Shown piece by piece: positions 17,690 to 26,849 of a stretch of DNA of 64,000 nt (positions are counted from its first letter, which is position 1; each line of letters opens with the position of its first letter). The notes beneath the pieces were generated by a model that saw only the letters and a list, made by a program, of their open reading frames with translations, did no database searches and had not been told where the DNA came from. Origin of the DNA: Bradyrhizobium commune (GTDB lineage: Bacteria; Pseudomonadota; Alphaproteobacteria; Rhizobiales; Xanthobacteraceae); NCBI RefSeq assembly GCF_015624505.1, contig NZ_CP061379.1:4588001-4652000 (forward strand), in the 5' to 3' direction. Both the position numbers and the translations under genes were made by a program.

Positions 17690-18916
17690 ATGGGGCCGGG
17701 TTCCATGACCGAAGCGCGGGAGGCGACGGCGGGCGAAAGCGCGTTGACGCTGGTCCCGACCTTCGTCGTCGTGGCCGTGGACGCGACCGGCATGGGAATC
17801 ATCCTGCCGCTCCTGCCATTCTACTCGCAGCGGCTCGGGGCGACGCCGTTCCTGATCGGCGCGCTGATCTCGGTCTACGCCGTCTGCCAGCTCATTGCCG
17901 GCCCCGTGGTCGGCATCCTCTCGGACCGCTACGGCCGGCGGAAGGTTCTGGTGGTGAGCCAGATCGGAACCCTGACCGGATTCGTCCTGCTCGCACTCGC
18001 GGGCAACTTAACGTTGGTGTTCCTGGCGCGGATCATCGACGGCCTGACATCGGGAAATATCTCGGTCGCGCACGCCTACGCCGCCGAGCACAGCGCGCCT
18101 TCGACCCGCAAGCAGGCGCTCGGCATGACCAGCGGCGCGATCGGGACCGGCCTCCTGCTTGGCCCCGCACTCTCGAGCTTCCTCGTCCATTACGGCCAGA
18201 CCGCGCCGGTGTGGGCCGCAGCCGCGCTCTCGCTCATCAGCATTCTCGCGACCATCGCCCTGCTTCCGCCGGATCACCCGGCCTCGGAGCCGCTCTACCA
18301 GCATCGCGTGCCCGAGCCGACGCTGATGCGCAGCCTCTTCGGCATGCGCTACGCTTGGCGGCTGCTCGGCCTGCTGATCGTGTTCTTCTTCGTGAACTCG
18401 ATGTTCCTGTCGCAGATCGGCCTGTTCCTGTCGGCGCGGTTCTCCTGGGACGGACATCCCTTTGGTGCGCGCGAGCTGGGCTGGATGTTTGCCTATGCCG
18501 GCTTCATCAACATGGTGGTCCAGGGGCTTCTGATCACGCGCGCGAACCTGATCGCCTCCGACCGCACCATCGTGATGGCGGCCTTCGCCTGCATGGGGCT
18601 CGGATTTGCCGGGCTCGCGGCCGGCAGCAATATCAGCCTGCTCGCGGTCTACCTGACGCTGATCATCGTCGGCACCATGTTCGCCCGCAGCACGCTGACA
18701 GCGGAACTCTCGCGCTCGACCGCGATCAACCGTCAGGGCATGATCATGGGCCTCAACCAGTCACTGATGTCGGGCGCGAACATCAGCGCCCCGCTCATCA
18801 GCGGCGCGCTGATCGGCCATCGGCTGTTCGTAGCGTGGGCGCTGGCGATGGCCGCGATCGCGGCGATCGGCACGGCGCTGGCGGGGCAGCTCCTTGACGG
18901 GCCGCGAACGCACTAG
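17690..18916 (+). CDS. MFS exporter, DHA1/TetA-like
   Basis: 408 residues, 12 membrane helices. The MFS motif A is GILSDRYGRRKVLV (about residues 73-86); an antiporter motif C-like GAIGTGLLLGPAL follows in TM5. Likely a proton-coupled drug or metabolite exporter related to tetracycline-efflux proteins. Start is uncertain: ATG 17690 or the fifth-codon-later ATG 17705, neither with a perfect ribosome binding site. Divergent from the MarR-led efflux operon, so probably under the same regulator. Confidence 0.9.
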   Translation: MGPGSMTEAREATAGESALTLVPTFVVVAVDATGMGIILPLLPFYSQRLGATPFLIGALISVYAVCQLIAGPVVGILSDRYGRRKVLVVSQIGTLTGFVLLALAGNLTLVFLARIIDGLTSGNISVAHAYAAEHSAPSTRKQALGMTSGAIGTGLLLGPALSSFLVHYGQTAPVWAAAALSLISILATIALLPPDHPASEPLYQHRVPEPTLMRSLFGMRYAWRLLGLLIVFFFVNSMFLSQIGLFLSARFSWDGHPFGARELGWMFAYAGFINMVVQGLLITRANLIASDRTIVMAAFACMGLGFAGLAAGSNISLLAVYLTLIIVGTMFARSTLTAELSRSTAINRQGMIMGLNQSLMSGANISAPLISGALIGHRLFVAWALAMAAIAAIGTALAGQLLDGPRTH

Positions 18917-18920
18917 GCTG

Positions 18921-20354
18921 TCACTCGCACGTCAGGCGCTGCTCGAACCAGCCGGTCAGGCGATCGGACATAGGCTGCCACATCCGCTGGAAGTTTTCGA
19001 GCCTGCCGACATTGGTGCGGTACATCGCACGCAATTCCTGCTCGATGGCCGGCAGGTCGACGCTGAGGCAAGCTCCATCCCTCACAATCGTCTTGCCGGC
19101 GACCACGACCTCTTTCACCAAGGATGCATTACCCCGCGCGAACAGCAGTGCCATGGGATCGACGGGCATGATCCGATCGCGATCGAGCCGGTCGAAGTCG
19201 ATCACAACGTAATCGGCTGGATTGCCAGTGACGAGTTCGCCATTCCCCGGCGCACCGGTCGTGCGCCTGCCGCTGCGGATGGCGAGCGCGAACAGCTCGG
19301 CCGGCGTCCATGTCGCGTTGAAGCCGAGGCCGCCATGGACCATCTGCACCAGCCGCATCTCGCGCAAAATGTCGTCGTCCTCGTCGAGCGCGAGTCCGTC
19401 GACGCCGACGGCGATGGCGCAGCCGCATTTGTGGGCCGCGGCGATCGGCGCGAGGCCGGAGCGTAGATGCATGTTCGAGCTGAAATTGGTGACGATACGC
19501 GCGCCGGAGGCCGCGATCATCTCCAGCTCACCCGGCCGCGCGTGGATGCAATGCGCAAGCGTCAGCCGCTCGGAGAGGAAACCGATGTCGCGCAGCCACC
19601 GCACCATGTCCGGGAAATTCTGATCCGCCCAGGCGCGCTGGTAGACGGTTTCCAGCAGATGCATGTGAATGCGACGGCCGGTCTGCGCCGAATTCTCCGC
19701 CACCGCCTCCAAGAGCGACTTCGAGCACCATTGCACGCCGGCAGGCCCGAGCTGCACGTCGATCATCGGACCGGCGATGGCCGCGGCAATCGCGTCGGTC
19801 AGCTCGATATAGGCCTTCGGCGACATCGGTGCGCGGATGAAGAGCTCCTCGATCGTTTTGCGGTCGTCGCTCGGAAGACTGGCGAGCACCGGCTCGGCGT
19901 CGCCATAGACAACCGGATTCTGGTCGCGCACCGCCAGTGCAAAAGCGATGCGGATGCCGGCGTCGGATGCGGCTCTCGCAATCGCCTTGGCTTCCTCGAC
20001 CAAGGGCATCGTTCCGCTCGGGCGCGTATAATGCATCATCATCGCCGCACAGCCGGCCTTGGCCGAACGCGCCAGCGCGGACGCCGCGGTCAAGTACGGA
20101 TCGACAGGCGTGCCGAGCGCGGACCGCAGGATCCAGCTCTCCAGAGGCATGCCGACCGCGCCGAACGACGACGCGGTGGCGCGGCCATGATCATGGGCGT
20201 TGACGAAGGCCGGAATGACGAAGGAGCGAGGCCCGGGCGCCGCTCCCTCGGAGATATCCGTAATGACGCCGCCGTCGTGCCGGAGCACGACGTTGTCGCT
20301 CACGCCGACACCGGGGCTGCGAAACAGGCTGGTTGCCACAATCTCAATTGCCAT
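18921..20354 (-). CDS. Metal-dependent amidohydrolase (TRZ/ATZ, cytosine-deaminase-like)
   Basis: 477 residues of amidohydrolase TIM-barrel fold. Metal-site motifs are in the usual order: NAHDHGRA (first His pair), HMHLLET, AHCIHARPGE, then GVDGLALDEDDD carrying the final aspartate. NPADYVVIDFDRL marks the C-terminal composite domain. ATG 20354 (MAIEIVA) is the likely start, with GGAGAG upstream; the longer frame has no family similarity. It is expected to hydrolyse a cyclic amide or deaminate a heterocycle. Divergent from a second amidohydrolase, which suggests a shared N-heterocycle role. Confidence 0.85.
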   Translation of the reverse strand: MAIEIVATSLFRSPGVGVSDNVVLRHDGGVITDISEGAAPGPRSFVIPAFVNAHDHGRATASSFGAVGMPLESWILRSALGTPVDPYLTAASALARSAKAGCAAMMMHYTRPSGTMPLVEEAKAIARAASDAGIRIAFALAVRDQNPVVYGDAEPVLASLPSDDRKTIEELFIRAPMSPKAYIELTDAIAAAIAGPMIDVQLGPAGVQWCSKSLLEAVAENSAQTGRRIHMHLLETVYQRAWADQNFPDMVRWLRDIGFLSERLTLAHCIHARPGELEMIAASGARIVTNFSSNMHLRSGLAPIAAAHKCGCAIAVGVDGLALDEDDDILREMRLVQMVHGGLGFNATWTPAELFALAIRSGRRTTGAPGNGELVTGNPADYVVIDFDRLDRDRIMPVDPMALLFARGNASLVKEVVVAGKTIVRDGACLSVDLPAIEQELRAMYRTNVGRLENFQRMWQPMSDRLTGWFEQRLTCE

Positions 20355-20509
20355 GATCGCGAGTCTCTCCAAGGTCCGTCTGCACCATACACCAGCTTCC
20401 GTGCCGGCCGATGGCCCTCGACCACGATGGCGTTTGATGGCAGAACTGAAAATGATCCGGAACTGCCGCCTCCGGCTTCCGTTCGTCTCCCACACCTGAA
20501 TCCGACGCC

Positions 20510-21751
20510 ATGACCGCCCAGACCGCCTTCGACTTGATCTTCCGTAACGCCCTGTTGCGATCATCCAGCGCACCCGTCGATATCGGTGTGAAAGCCGGCC
20601 GGATTGCCGCGATCGAGCCGAAGCTTGCCTGCGAGGCCGTCGATGTCGAAGTCGGGGGACGGCTGGCCCTGCCCGGCTTCGTCGACACCCACATCCATCT
20701 CGACAAGGCCTGCCTGCTCGACCGCTGCGGGCACATCCACGGCACGCTCGGCGATGCCATCCGTGCCGTCTCGGCGATGAAGCGGGATTTTGGCGTGGAC
20801 GATGTCTATGCGCGCGGCGCCAAAGTACTCGAACGCGCCATCGTGCACGGCACGACGCGCATGCGCACGCATGTTGAAATAGACCCGCGCATTGGCCTGC
20901 GTAGCTTCGAAGCGGTGAAGGCGCTCAAGCGCGACTATGCCTGGGCAATCGACCTCTCGCTTTGCGTCTTTCCGCAGGAGGGCCTCACCAACGATCCCGG
21001 AGCCGAGGAGCTGCTGGTGCGGGCGCTGCGTGACGGCGGCGAGGTCATCGGTGGCTGCCCCTATACGGACACCGACCCCAACGCGCATCTCGCACGCATC
21101 TTCGACCTCGCGCAGGAGTTCGACCTCGACGTCGACCTCCATCTCGATTTCGACCTCGATCCCTCCTGGTCGCATCTCGACGAAGTCTGCCGGCAGACCG
21201 AGCGGCGCAACTATCAAGGCCGCGTGGCAATCGGGCATGCGACGAAACTCTCGGCACTGCCGCCGGAGCGGCTCAAGGCGGCGACCGCGCAGCTGGCGAA
21301 GGCCGGAATCGCCGTCACCGTGCTGCCCGCAACCGATCTCTATCTGATGGGACGCGAGGTCACCCACAATTCGCCGCGCGGGCTGACGCCTGCCCACAAG
21401 CTTGTCGGCAATGGCGTGCTCTGCTCTGTCGCGACCAACAACGTGCTCAATCCTTTCACTCCGTTTGGCGATGCCTCGCTGCTGCGAATGGCGAATTTCT
21501 ACGCCAATGTCGCCCATGCCTCGGTCAACGAGTTCGATACTTGCCTCGATCTCGTGACCGAACTGCCGGCGCGGCTGATGAACCTCGACGATTACGGCAT
21601 CGCAGTCGGCAACCCCGCCGATCTCGTCGTGCTCGACACGAAGGACAGCCGCTTCGCCGTCGCCGAGCTGCCGGATATCGCGATGGGATTCAAGGGCGGC
21701 CGTCAGACATTTGAGCGTCGGCGGCCGACGCTCTTCACCCCCCGGAATTGA
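20510..21751 (+). CDS. Cytosine-deaminase-like amidohydrolase with altered active site
   Basis: 413 residues of the bacterial cytosine deaminase subgroup. Metal histidines are present: DTHIHLDK (H61/H63), DLHLDF (H211), GHATKL (H243). Two residues differ from E. coli CodA by my alignment: the catalytic Glu after the third His is Phe (F214), and the final metal/catalytic Asp region GCDDVFDP reads ATNNVLNP, giving N310. It is therefore unlikely to deaminate cytosine by the standard mechanism. DNA around both sites shows no frameshift. Divergent from the 477-residue amidohydrolase across 155 bp. Confidence 0.82.
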   Translation: MTAQTAFDLIFRNALLRSSSAPVDIGVKAGRIAAIEPKLACEAVDVEVGGRLALPGFVDTHIHLDKACLLDRCGHIHGTLGDAIRAVSAMKRDFGVDDVYARGAKVLERAIVHGTTRMRTHVEIDPRIGLRSFEAVKALKRDYAWAIDLSLCVFPQEGLTNDPGAEELLVRALRDGGEVIGGCPYTDTDPNAHLARIFDLAQEFDLDVDLHLDFDLDPSWSHLDEVCRQTERRNYQGRVAIGHATKLSALPPERLKAATAQLAKAGIAVTVLPATDLYLMGREVTHNSPRGLTPAHKLVGNGVLCSVATNNVLNPFTPFGDASLLRMANFYANVAHASVNEFDTCLDLVTELPARLMNLDDYGIAVGNPADLVVLDTKDSRFAVAELPDIAMGFKGGRQTFERRRPTLFTPRN

Positions 21752-21954
21752 GCGAAGGCAGGCTCGTCGCATCCAACGGTAAGATTGTCGGGAAAACTCG
21801 AGATCATCCGACCGATCTGGTCTGATTTACCGTCGATCTTCGCGCAAATCCGAGTCCGGTAGAATCCCGGTCCGTAGCCCAACGCGTTGCGGCAAGGGTC
21901 AGGTAATCTTACTAAGACCTTGCACTGACCATCTGCGTTCACGGGAGTTTGGAT

Positions 21955-22272
21955 ATGTTCAGCGCATTCAGCAGCATCGACTACCAGTCCATTCGGGCCG
22001 GGACGCCCGCCGAAATCGCCGTCAAGCGCCTGAATGGCATCGGTGAGGTTCTCTCGGGCCTCGACATCTCGGCCATTCACACGCAGGACGATATGGCCCG
22101 CGCGCTGTGGACGCTCGACACCGCCGAAAAGTGCATTCGCATGATCCTGACCGAGTTCCGCACCGAGCGGACCAGCGACGTCGTTCGCGAGGCCAACCGC
22201 CTGATCGAGATGATCGAGGCCGCTCGCGAAGAGGTCTCGGGCTATCGCGACGGCGGCAGGATCTTGAGCTGA
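21955..22272 (+). CDS. Small helical protein, unknown function
   Basis: 105 residues, MFSAFSSIDYQSIRAGTPAE..., mainly helical with a charged C-terminal half (EFRTERTSDVVREANRLIEMIEAAREEV). ATG 21955 with GGGAG about eight bases upstream is preferred to the TTG at 21949. Codon use matches its neighbours, and it faces the convergent DUF1932 gene six bases away. No domain recognised. Confidence 0.65.
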   Translation: MFSAFSSIDYQSIRAGTPAEIAVKRLNGIGEVLSGLDISAIHTQDDMARALWTLDTAEKCIRMILTEFRTERTSDVVREANRLIEMIEAAREEVSGYRDGGRILS

Positions 22273-22278
22273 GCGCCT

Positions 22279-23193
22279 TCAGCGCTTGATCTTCGCCAGG
22301 ATGCGATCCGCCTCGGTGCGCCAATCGGCGCTGCGGGCGAACTCCTTGGTTCCCTTCGTGCCAAACAGGCCTTCATCCGCGAGATCGGCAACCCAAGCTT
22401 GACGCTCGGCCGTGCCCTGCGCCGACCACGGCGTCAGCCCCGCCTCGCGCACGGTTTCGGCGACCTCGCGCACCTCCTCGGCACGGCGGCGACCGTGCTC
22501 GATCACGCGCTGGAAGAAATAGGCGCCCTGCTTCTCCCAATTGATCGCTGGAAAGGTTTCCGCGAGCGATGCCAGCACCGCATCCTCGACGCCATAAGCG
22601 CGCGCCGTGGTGAAGCTTTCGATGACCATGGCCTCCAGGCCCTTGATCATGATGCTGCGACACATTTTGACGGCCGAGGACACGCCGAGCTTGTCGCTCG
22701 CAAGCTTCGCCGCAAAACCAATTGCGTTGAGCAGCGGTTCGAGCTCCCCCGCGCCGGGACCGCCGAGCAGCAGCGGCACCTTGATCCGATAAGGCGGCAC
22801 CGAAGTCATCACCGCGCCCTCGACATAGCGCCCTGCGGCACCGTCAATCAACGCCGCCGCGCGCTGCTTGGCGCCAGGCGAGGCCGAATTGAAGTCGAGG
22901 AACCAGGTGCCCTGATTGATCGCGGCCGCGCAGGCTTTTGCGACTGGCACCGCCTGACTTGCCGTGACAGCGGAGATGATGAAATCGGATTTCGTGGTCA
23001 GCTCGGCATGAGAGGCAGCGAGCATCACGCCAAACTTGGCCGCGTGCTCCTTCAGCGCGGCGCCCTGCTCGGTCCCGAGCTTGATGTCATAGGCGGCGAC
23101 CTTGATGTCCTGCTGGCGCAAATCCTCAGCAAGAATCCTGCCGACCTCACCATAGCCGACCAGTCCGATCTGCCAGCGCCTCGGATCTGCCAT
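22279..23193 (-). CDS. NAD(P)-binding beta-hydroxyacid-type dehydrogenase with DUF1932 domain
   Basis: 304 residues: N-terminal Rossmann domain with IGLVGYGEVGRILAEDL (about 9-25), then the DUF1932 C-terminal domain (about 185-270) with VKMCRSIMIKGLEAMVIES, where the lysine equivalent of the 6-phosphogluconate/beta-hydroxyacid dehydrogenase family falls. Last gene of the minus-strand aromatic-catabolism operon; its ATG overlaps the preceding stop (TGATG). It probably oxidises or reduces a hydroxy/oxo dicarboxylate of the pathway. It is not the GFO/IDH-type enzyme (LigC) that makes PDC, so its exact step is unknown. Confidence 0.85.
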   Translation of the reverse strand: MADPRRWQIGLVGYGEVGRILAEDLRQQDIKVAAYDIKLGTEQGAALKEHAAKFGVMLAASHAELTTKSDFIISAVTASQAVPVAKACAAAINQGTWFLDFNSASPGAKQRAAALIDGAAGRYVEGAVMTSVPPYRIKVPLLLGGPGAGELEPLLNAIGFAAKLASDKLGVSSAVKMCRSIMIKGLEAMVIESFTTARAYGVEDAVLASLAETFPAINWEKQGAYFFQRVIEHGRRRAEEVREVAETVREAGLTPWSAQGTAERQAWVADLADEGLFGTKGTKEFARSADWRTEADRILAKIKR

Positions 23194-24062
23194 CAGTTCA
23201 ATCCTCGCGTCGTCTCATCGTACAGCTCCTCGACCGCATAACGGCGCGGGATCAGCGCCTGCTGGAATGCGTAGTCGACGATCAGCTCCAACGGCTTTCT
23301 GTTCGCTTCGGTCCCGAACGGAACGAGGTCTGGCATGGCCGCGGGTCCCACCTGTTCCTTGTTGCGCTTGAGCAGATCATAAACGCCCGCGACCACGTCG
23401 GGACGTGATTTCGCGAGTTTTCCGGTCACGACCACGAGATGGTTGACCGGCACGACGCCACGGCGGGCGTACCATTTGGCGGCTTCCGCGGCTGGATCCG
23501 GGAATAGCGTTTTCAGCCTGGGATCGTTCGACGTCTCACCGAGAACCGCATCGACCTCGCCGTCGAGCAGCATCTGCAAGACCTTCTTGTCCTTTGGCGC
23601 CCGCTCGGCGGTGTCGACATATTCGGCGACATGCGGATCCTCGAACGTCACCCACTTAATCTTGTCGAGGTTGACCCCGTAATCGTTGGCGAGGATGCCC
23701 CTGATCCAGGCGCCGGTCGTTGTCGTAAACGAGCGGATGCCGACGCGCTTGCCTTCCAGATCGGACGGCCCAAGCATCCCTCGCGCCGGATTGTACAGCG
23801 CGTAGGAATGCTGGAAGCGGCCGAGCATGGTCGCCGGCAGCAGCACCAGCGGCTTGCCATGCGCCTTCGCCATCAAATAAGTGACGATCGCCATCTCGCA
23901 GACATCAAAGGCCTGCTCGCGCACCATCGGCTTGAACGCCGTGTTGGTCGGCGTGTACTCGATGAAGTCGAGATCAAAGAGATCGGAGCGGAGCGCGCCG
24001 CTCTTCGCCGCCTGGACATGGGAGTGACTGCCGAGCACGGCCTTCAGCTTGAGACGATCCAT
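23193..24062 (-). CDS. 4,5-dihydroxyphthalate decarboxylase-like / NMT1-fold protein
   Basis: 289 residues of periplasmic-binding-protein fold with no signal peptide (starts MDRLKLKAVLGSHSHVQAAKSG), so probably cytoplasmic. Blocks such as FDVCEMAIVTYLMAKAHGKPLVLLP and LEGKRVGIRSFTTTTGAWIRGILANDYGV resemble the Pht5-type decarboxylase subgroup. That reaction makes protocatechuate from 4,5-dihydroxyphthalate and would suit the operon's PDC/oxalomesaconate theme. The alternative is an ABC binding protein lacking its leader. Starts 24 bases after the aldolase gene. Confidence 0.65.
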   Translation of the reverse strand: MDRLKLKAVLGSHSHVQAAKSGALRSDLFDLDFIEYTPTNTAFKPMVREQAFDVCEMAIVTYLMAKAHGKPLVLLPATMLGRFQHSYALYNPARGMLGPSDLEGKRVGIRSFTTTTGAWIRGILANDYGVNLDKIKWVTFEDPHVAEYVDTAERAPKDKKVLQMLLDGEVDAVLGETSNDPRLKTLFPDPAAEAAKWYARRGVVPVNHLVVVTGKLAKSRPDVVAGVYDLLKRNKEQVGPAAMPDLVPFGTEANRKPLELIVDYAFQQALIPRRYAVEELYDETTRGLN

Positions 24063-24086
24063 CCGCCCGCTCCGCTTCTCTTCGCC

Positions 24087-24770
24087 TCAGACGTCCTCGG
24101 GGTTGTCGACATAGACGAGCCCGGCTTTCGCCAAGGCCTCCCGCATGCTGTACATGTCGAGACCAAGCTCCCCCGATGCCAGCCGCTTGCGCTTGCCGCC
24201 TTCATCCGCGTTACGCTTCTTCGCCTTCTCGGCAACCTCGGCGGCGTCGCGCTTCGGCACCACCACGACGCCGTCGTCATCGGCCACGACGATGTCGCCG
24301 GGATCGACATTGACGCCGGCGCAGACGACGGGAACGTTGACCGAGCCGAGCGTCGCCTTGACCGTGCCCTTGGCCGAGACGGCGCGCGACCAGACCGGAA
24401 AGTTCATCTCGTGCAGCGCTTTGACGTCGCGGCAGCCGGCATCGATGATCAGTCCCTGCACGCCGCGGGCCTGGAGCGAGGTCGCGAGCAATTCGCCGAA
24501 CATGCCGTCGGTATTGTCGGTGGTGCAGCCAACGACGAGAATGTCGCCTTTCTTGCACTGCTCGACGGCGACATGGATCATCCAGTTATCGCCGGGCTGT
24601 GCGAGCACGGTAACGGCGGGACCTGCAATCGACGCACCGGCCCACACCGGCCGCAGATATGGCTTCATCAGGCCGATGCGGCCGTAGGCTTCGTGCACGG
24701 TGGAAACGCCGTACTCCGCCATTCCCGCGGGATCGGCACGCTTGATATTGCGAACGACGACGGGCTTCAT
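24087..24770 (-). CDS. RraA-fold 4-carboxy-4-hydroxy-2-oxoadipate aldolase-like protein
   Basis: 227 residues of the RraA/HMG-CHA aldolase fold. Visible are [22 protein letters not shown], the metal/substrate loop [12 protein letters not shown] (Arg-Asp pair), [16 protein letters not shown] and [16 protein letters not shown]. In the protocatechuate/gallate meta pathway this class (LigK/GalC/PcmE) splits CHA to pyruvate and oxaloacetate. GGAGGA precedes ATG 24770, which overlaps the stop of the upstream PIG-L gene (ATGA). Context makes the CHA aldolase call likely, though RraA-fold proteins have other roles. Confidence 0.8.
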   Translation of the reverse strand: MKPVVVRNIKRADPAGMAEYGVSTVHEAYGRIGLMKPYLRPVWAGASIAGPAVTVLAQPGDNWMIHVAVEQCKKGDILVVGCTTDNTDGMFGELLATSLQARGVQGLIIDAGCRDVKALHEMNFPVWSRAVSAKGTVKATLGSVNVPVVCAGVNVDPGDIVVADDDGVVVVPKRDAAEVAEKAKKRNADEGGKRKRLASGELGLDMYSMREALAKAGLVYVDNPEDV

Positions 24771-25480
24771 GCCAATTCCTCCGCAACCGTCGGGAACAGA
24801 CGCTGATAGGCCTCGCCATAGGTCATGGGCACGCCGGTGTTGCGGCTGCCCTGGATGCCGCGGTTGAGCGCAACACGCTCGTAATAGCCCCAGAGATGCT
24901 TTTGCGCCGCGAGGATCTGGAACGCCTCGTACTTCTGCTTCCAGACCTCGTCGATCTTGAGGAGCAGGTCCGGCTTGTAATTGCATTGCTCGGGCTGGTG
25001 CGGCTCAAACAAAAACACCGGGGGCGCCGAATATTTGTACTGCGCGCCGGGCTTGTGGCCCATCGCCTGCGCGACCACGCGGGTCTCCTGCGCGAAATGC
25101 GCAGCGTTCGGGTGGTCGAAATTGTAGGGGTCTTCCAGCGCATGCGTCAGCACGAAGCTCGGATTGAGCTCGCGGTAGATGTCGACCATGCGGTCGAAAT
25201 GCGCTTCCGTCAGCTTCAGCGGATAATCGCCGCAGTCGAAGAACTCGATCTCGGCGCCGAGCAGTTTTGCGGCCCGCTCCGCCTCGTCCTTGCGGCCGGC
25301 CTTGACCGATTCAAGCGTCGCGCCCTCTTCCTTCCAGGCGAACTGGCTTTCGCCGCGCTCGCCGAAGGACAGGCAGACGATCTTCATGCGATAGCCCTTC
25401 TTCGCATGCAGCGCGATGGCGCCGCCGGCGCGCCAGACGAAATCGCCCGGATGGGCCGTGACGACAAGACCTGTTTTCAT
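24767..25480 (-). CDS. galB: PIG-L/LmbE-fold hydratase, GalB-like (4-oxalomesaconate hydratase)
   Basis: 237 residues. The LmbE metal motif is present in the GalB variant form [12 protein letters not shown] (H10, D13), with FDHPNAAHF (H123, H128) completing the zinc site. GalB of Pseudomonas putida, a PIG-L-fold zinc enzyme, hydrates 4-oxalomesaconate to CHA. The next gene encodes the enzyme that would cleave CHA, and lactonase-like genes that would make oxalomesaconate are upstream, so pathway order supports the call. GGGAG lies eight bases before the ATG. Confidence 0.8.
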   Translation of the reverse strand: MKTGLVVTAHPGDFVWRAGGAIALHAKKGYRMKIVCLSFGERGESQFAWKEEGATLESVKAGRKDEAERAAKLLGAEIEFFDCGDYPLKLTEAHFDRMVDIYRELNPSFVLTHALEDPYNFDHPNAAHFAQETRVVAQAMGHKPGAQYKYSAPPVFLFEPHQPEQCNYKPDLLLKIDEVWKQKYEAFQILAAQKHLWGYYERVALNRGIQGSRNTGVPMTYGEAYQRLFPTVAEELA

Positions 25481-25547
25481 GGGACAAACTCCCCTCTCTC
25501 AGTCGTAAGCATCATAGGCTCCCTGCCTCGTGCAGGAAGCCAATTCG

Positions 25548-26849
25548 TCAGGCCGCAGCCGTCGCCGGCTCCTCACCGTCGAGCACGCGCTTCAGGCGTT
25601 CGCCGTCGAGCGCACCTTCCCATTTGGCGATGGCAATCGTGGCGACCGCGTTCCCGATCAGATTGGTCGGCGTCAACCCCTGCGACATCAGGCGGTGGAT
25701 GCCGAGCACCAGCGCGACGCTCGTCACCGGAATGGTGCCGGTCGCCGACAGCGTCGCCGCCAGCACGACGAAGGCGGCGCCCGCGATTCCCGCCGCGCCC
25801 TTGGAGGTCACGAGCAGGATCAAGAGCAGCTCGACCTGTTCGGCGAGCCCAAACGGCGTGTTGGTCGCCTGCGCCAGGAATACCGAGGCCGCCGCAAGAT
25901 AAAGACAGGTGCCATCGAGATTGAAGGAATAGCCGGTCGGGATCACCAGCCCGACCACGCTCTTCTCGCAGCCGGCCTTCTCCAGCTTGGTCAGCATCCG
26001 CGGCAGCACGGTCTCCGACGAGGTCGTGGCGATGCAGATCAAGAGCTCTTCCCAGATGTAGCGTATCAGCTTGAGCAGCGAGAAGCCGCAGAGCCGCGCG
26101 ACGGGACCGAGCGCCACGATGATGAAGATGACGCAGGTGAGATAGAAGCCGCCGAGCAGCTTGCCGAGCGAGGCCAGGGAGCCGACGCCGAATTTGCCGA
26201 CCGTGAACGCAATGGCGCCGAACGCGCCGATCGGCGCTGCCCACATCACGAAGCCGACGACCGCGAACACCATTTTCGCGGCGATATCGATCAGATTGAC
26301 CAGCGGCGCGGCGCGCTCGCCGAGCTGCACCAGCGCGAAACCGCAGAGCACGGAGATGAACAGCACCTGGAGGATGTTGCCCTCTGCGAATGCGCCGATG
26401 AAGGTCGCAGGCACGATGTTCATCAGGAAGGGCACAAAGCCGATCACGGCGGTCTGCTTGACATAGGGCTCGACCGCGCTGGCATTGATGCTGGCGGGAT
26501 CGATATTCATGCCGGCGCCGGGCTTGAGCACATTGACCGCAACGAGACCGATGATCAGCGCGATCGTGGTCATGATCTCGAAATAGATGATGGCTTTGAC
26601 GGCGACGCGTCCGACCCGCGCCATGTCCGCCATATGTGCGATGCCGTGCACGACGGTGCAGAAGATGATCGGCGCAATCAGCATCCGGATCGCCTTGATA
26701 AAGGCATCGCCGAGCGGCTGCATCTTGGCGCCCGCCTCGGGACTGGCGATCCCAAGCACAACGCCGGCCGCCATGGCGATGAGCACCTGGATCCAGAGCT
26801 CCTTCCACCAGGCCCGCCCGCGCGGCTTGTCGATCGCCATCGCGGTCAT
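25548..26849 (-). CDS. dctA: C4-dicarboxylate:cation symporter, DctA family
   Basis: 433 residues, eight membrane helices plus two re-entrant loops. Family motifs are CIATTSSETVLPRM (serine-rich hairpin), PTGYSFNLDGTCLYLAAASVFLAQ (TM7) and GIAGAAFVVLAATL (second hairpin). It would import a di- or tricarboxylate with protons or sodium. It sits inside the catabolic operon (ATG overlaps the upstream lactonase stop), so it may bring in the pathway substrate or an intermediate rather than succinate. A frame-shifted long ORF on the same strand is a shadow. Confidence 0.9.
   Translation of the reverse strand: MTAMAIDKPRGRAWWKELWIQVLIAMAAGVVLGIASPEAGAKMQPLGDAFIKAIRMLIAPIIFCTVVHGIAHMADMARVGRVAVKAIIYFEIMTTIALIIGLVAVNVLKPGAGMNIDPASINASAVEPYVKQTAVIGFVPFLMNIVPATFIGAFAEGNILQVLFISVLCGFALVQLGERAAPLVNLIDIAAKMVFAVVGFVMWAAPIGAFGAIAFTVGKFGVGSLASLGKLLGGFYLTCVIFIIVALGPVARLCGFSLLKLIRYIWEELLICIATTSSETVLPRMLTKLEKAGCEKSVVGLVIPTGYSFNLDGTCLYLAAASVFLAQATNTPFGLAEQVELLLILLVTSKGAAGIAGAAFVVLAATLSATGTIPVTSVALVLGIHRLMSQGLTPTNLIGNAVATIAIAKWEGALDGERLKRVLDGEEPATAAA

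Noticed and set aside
20355..20573. N-terminal extension of the 477-residue amidohydrolase
   Set aside because: Arg/Ser-rich, overlaps the start of the divergent amidohydrolase gene, and has no family similarity.
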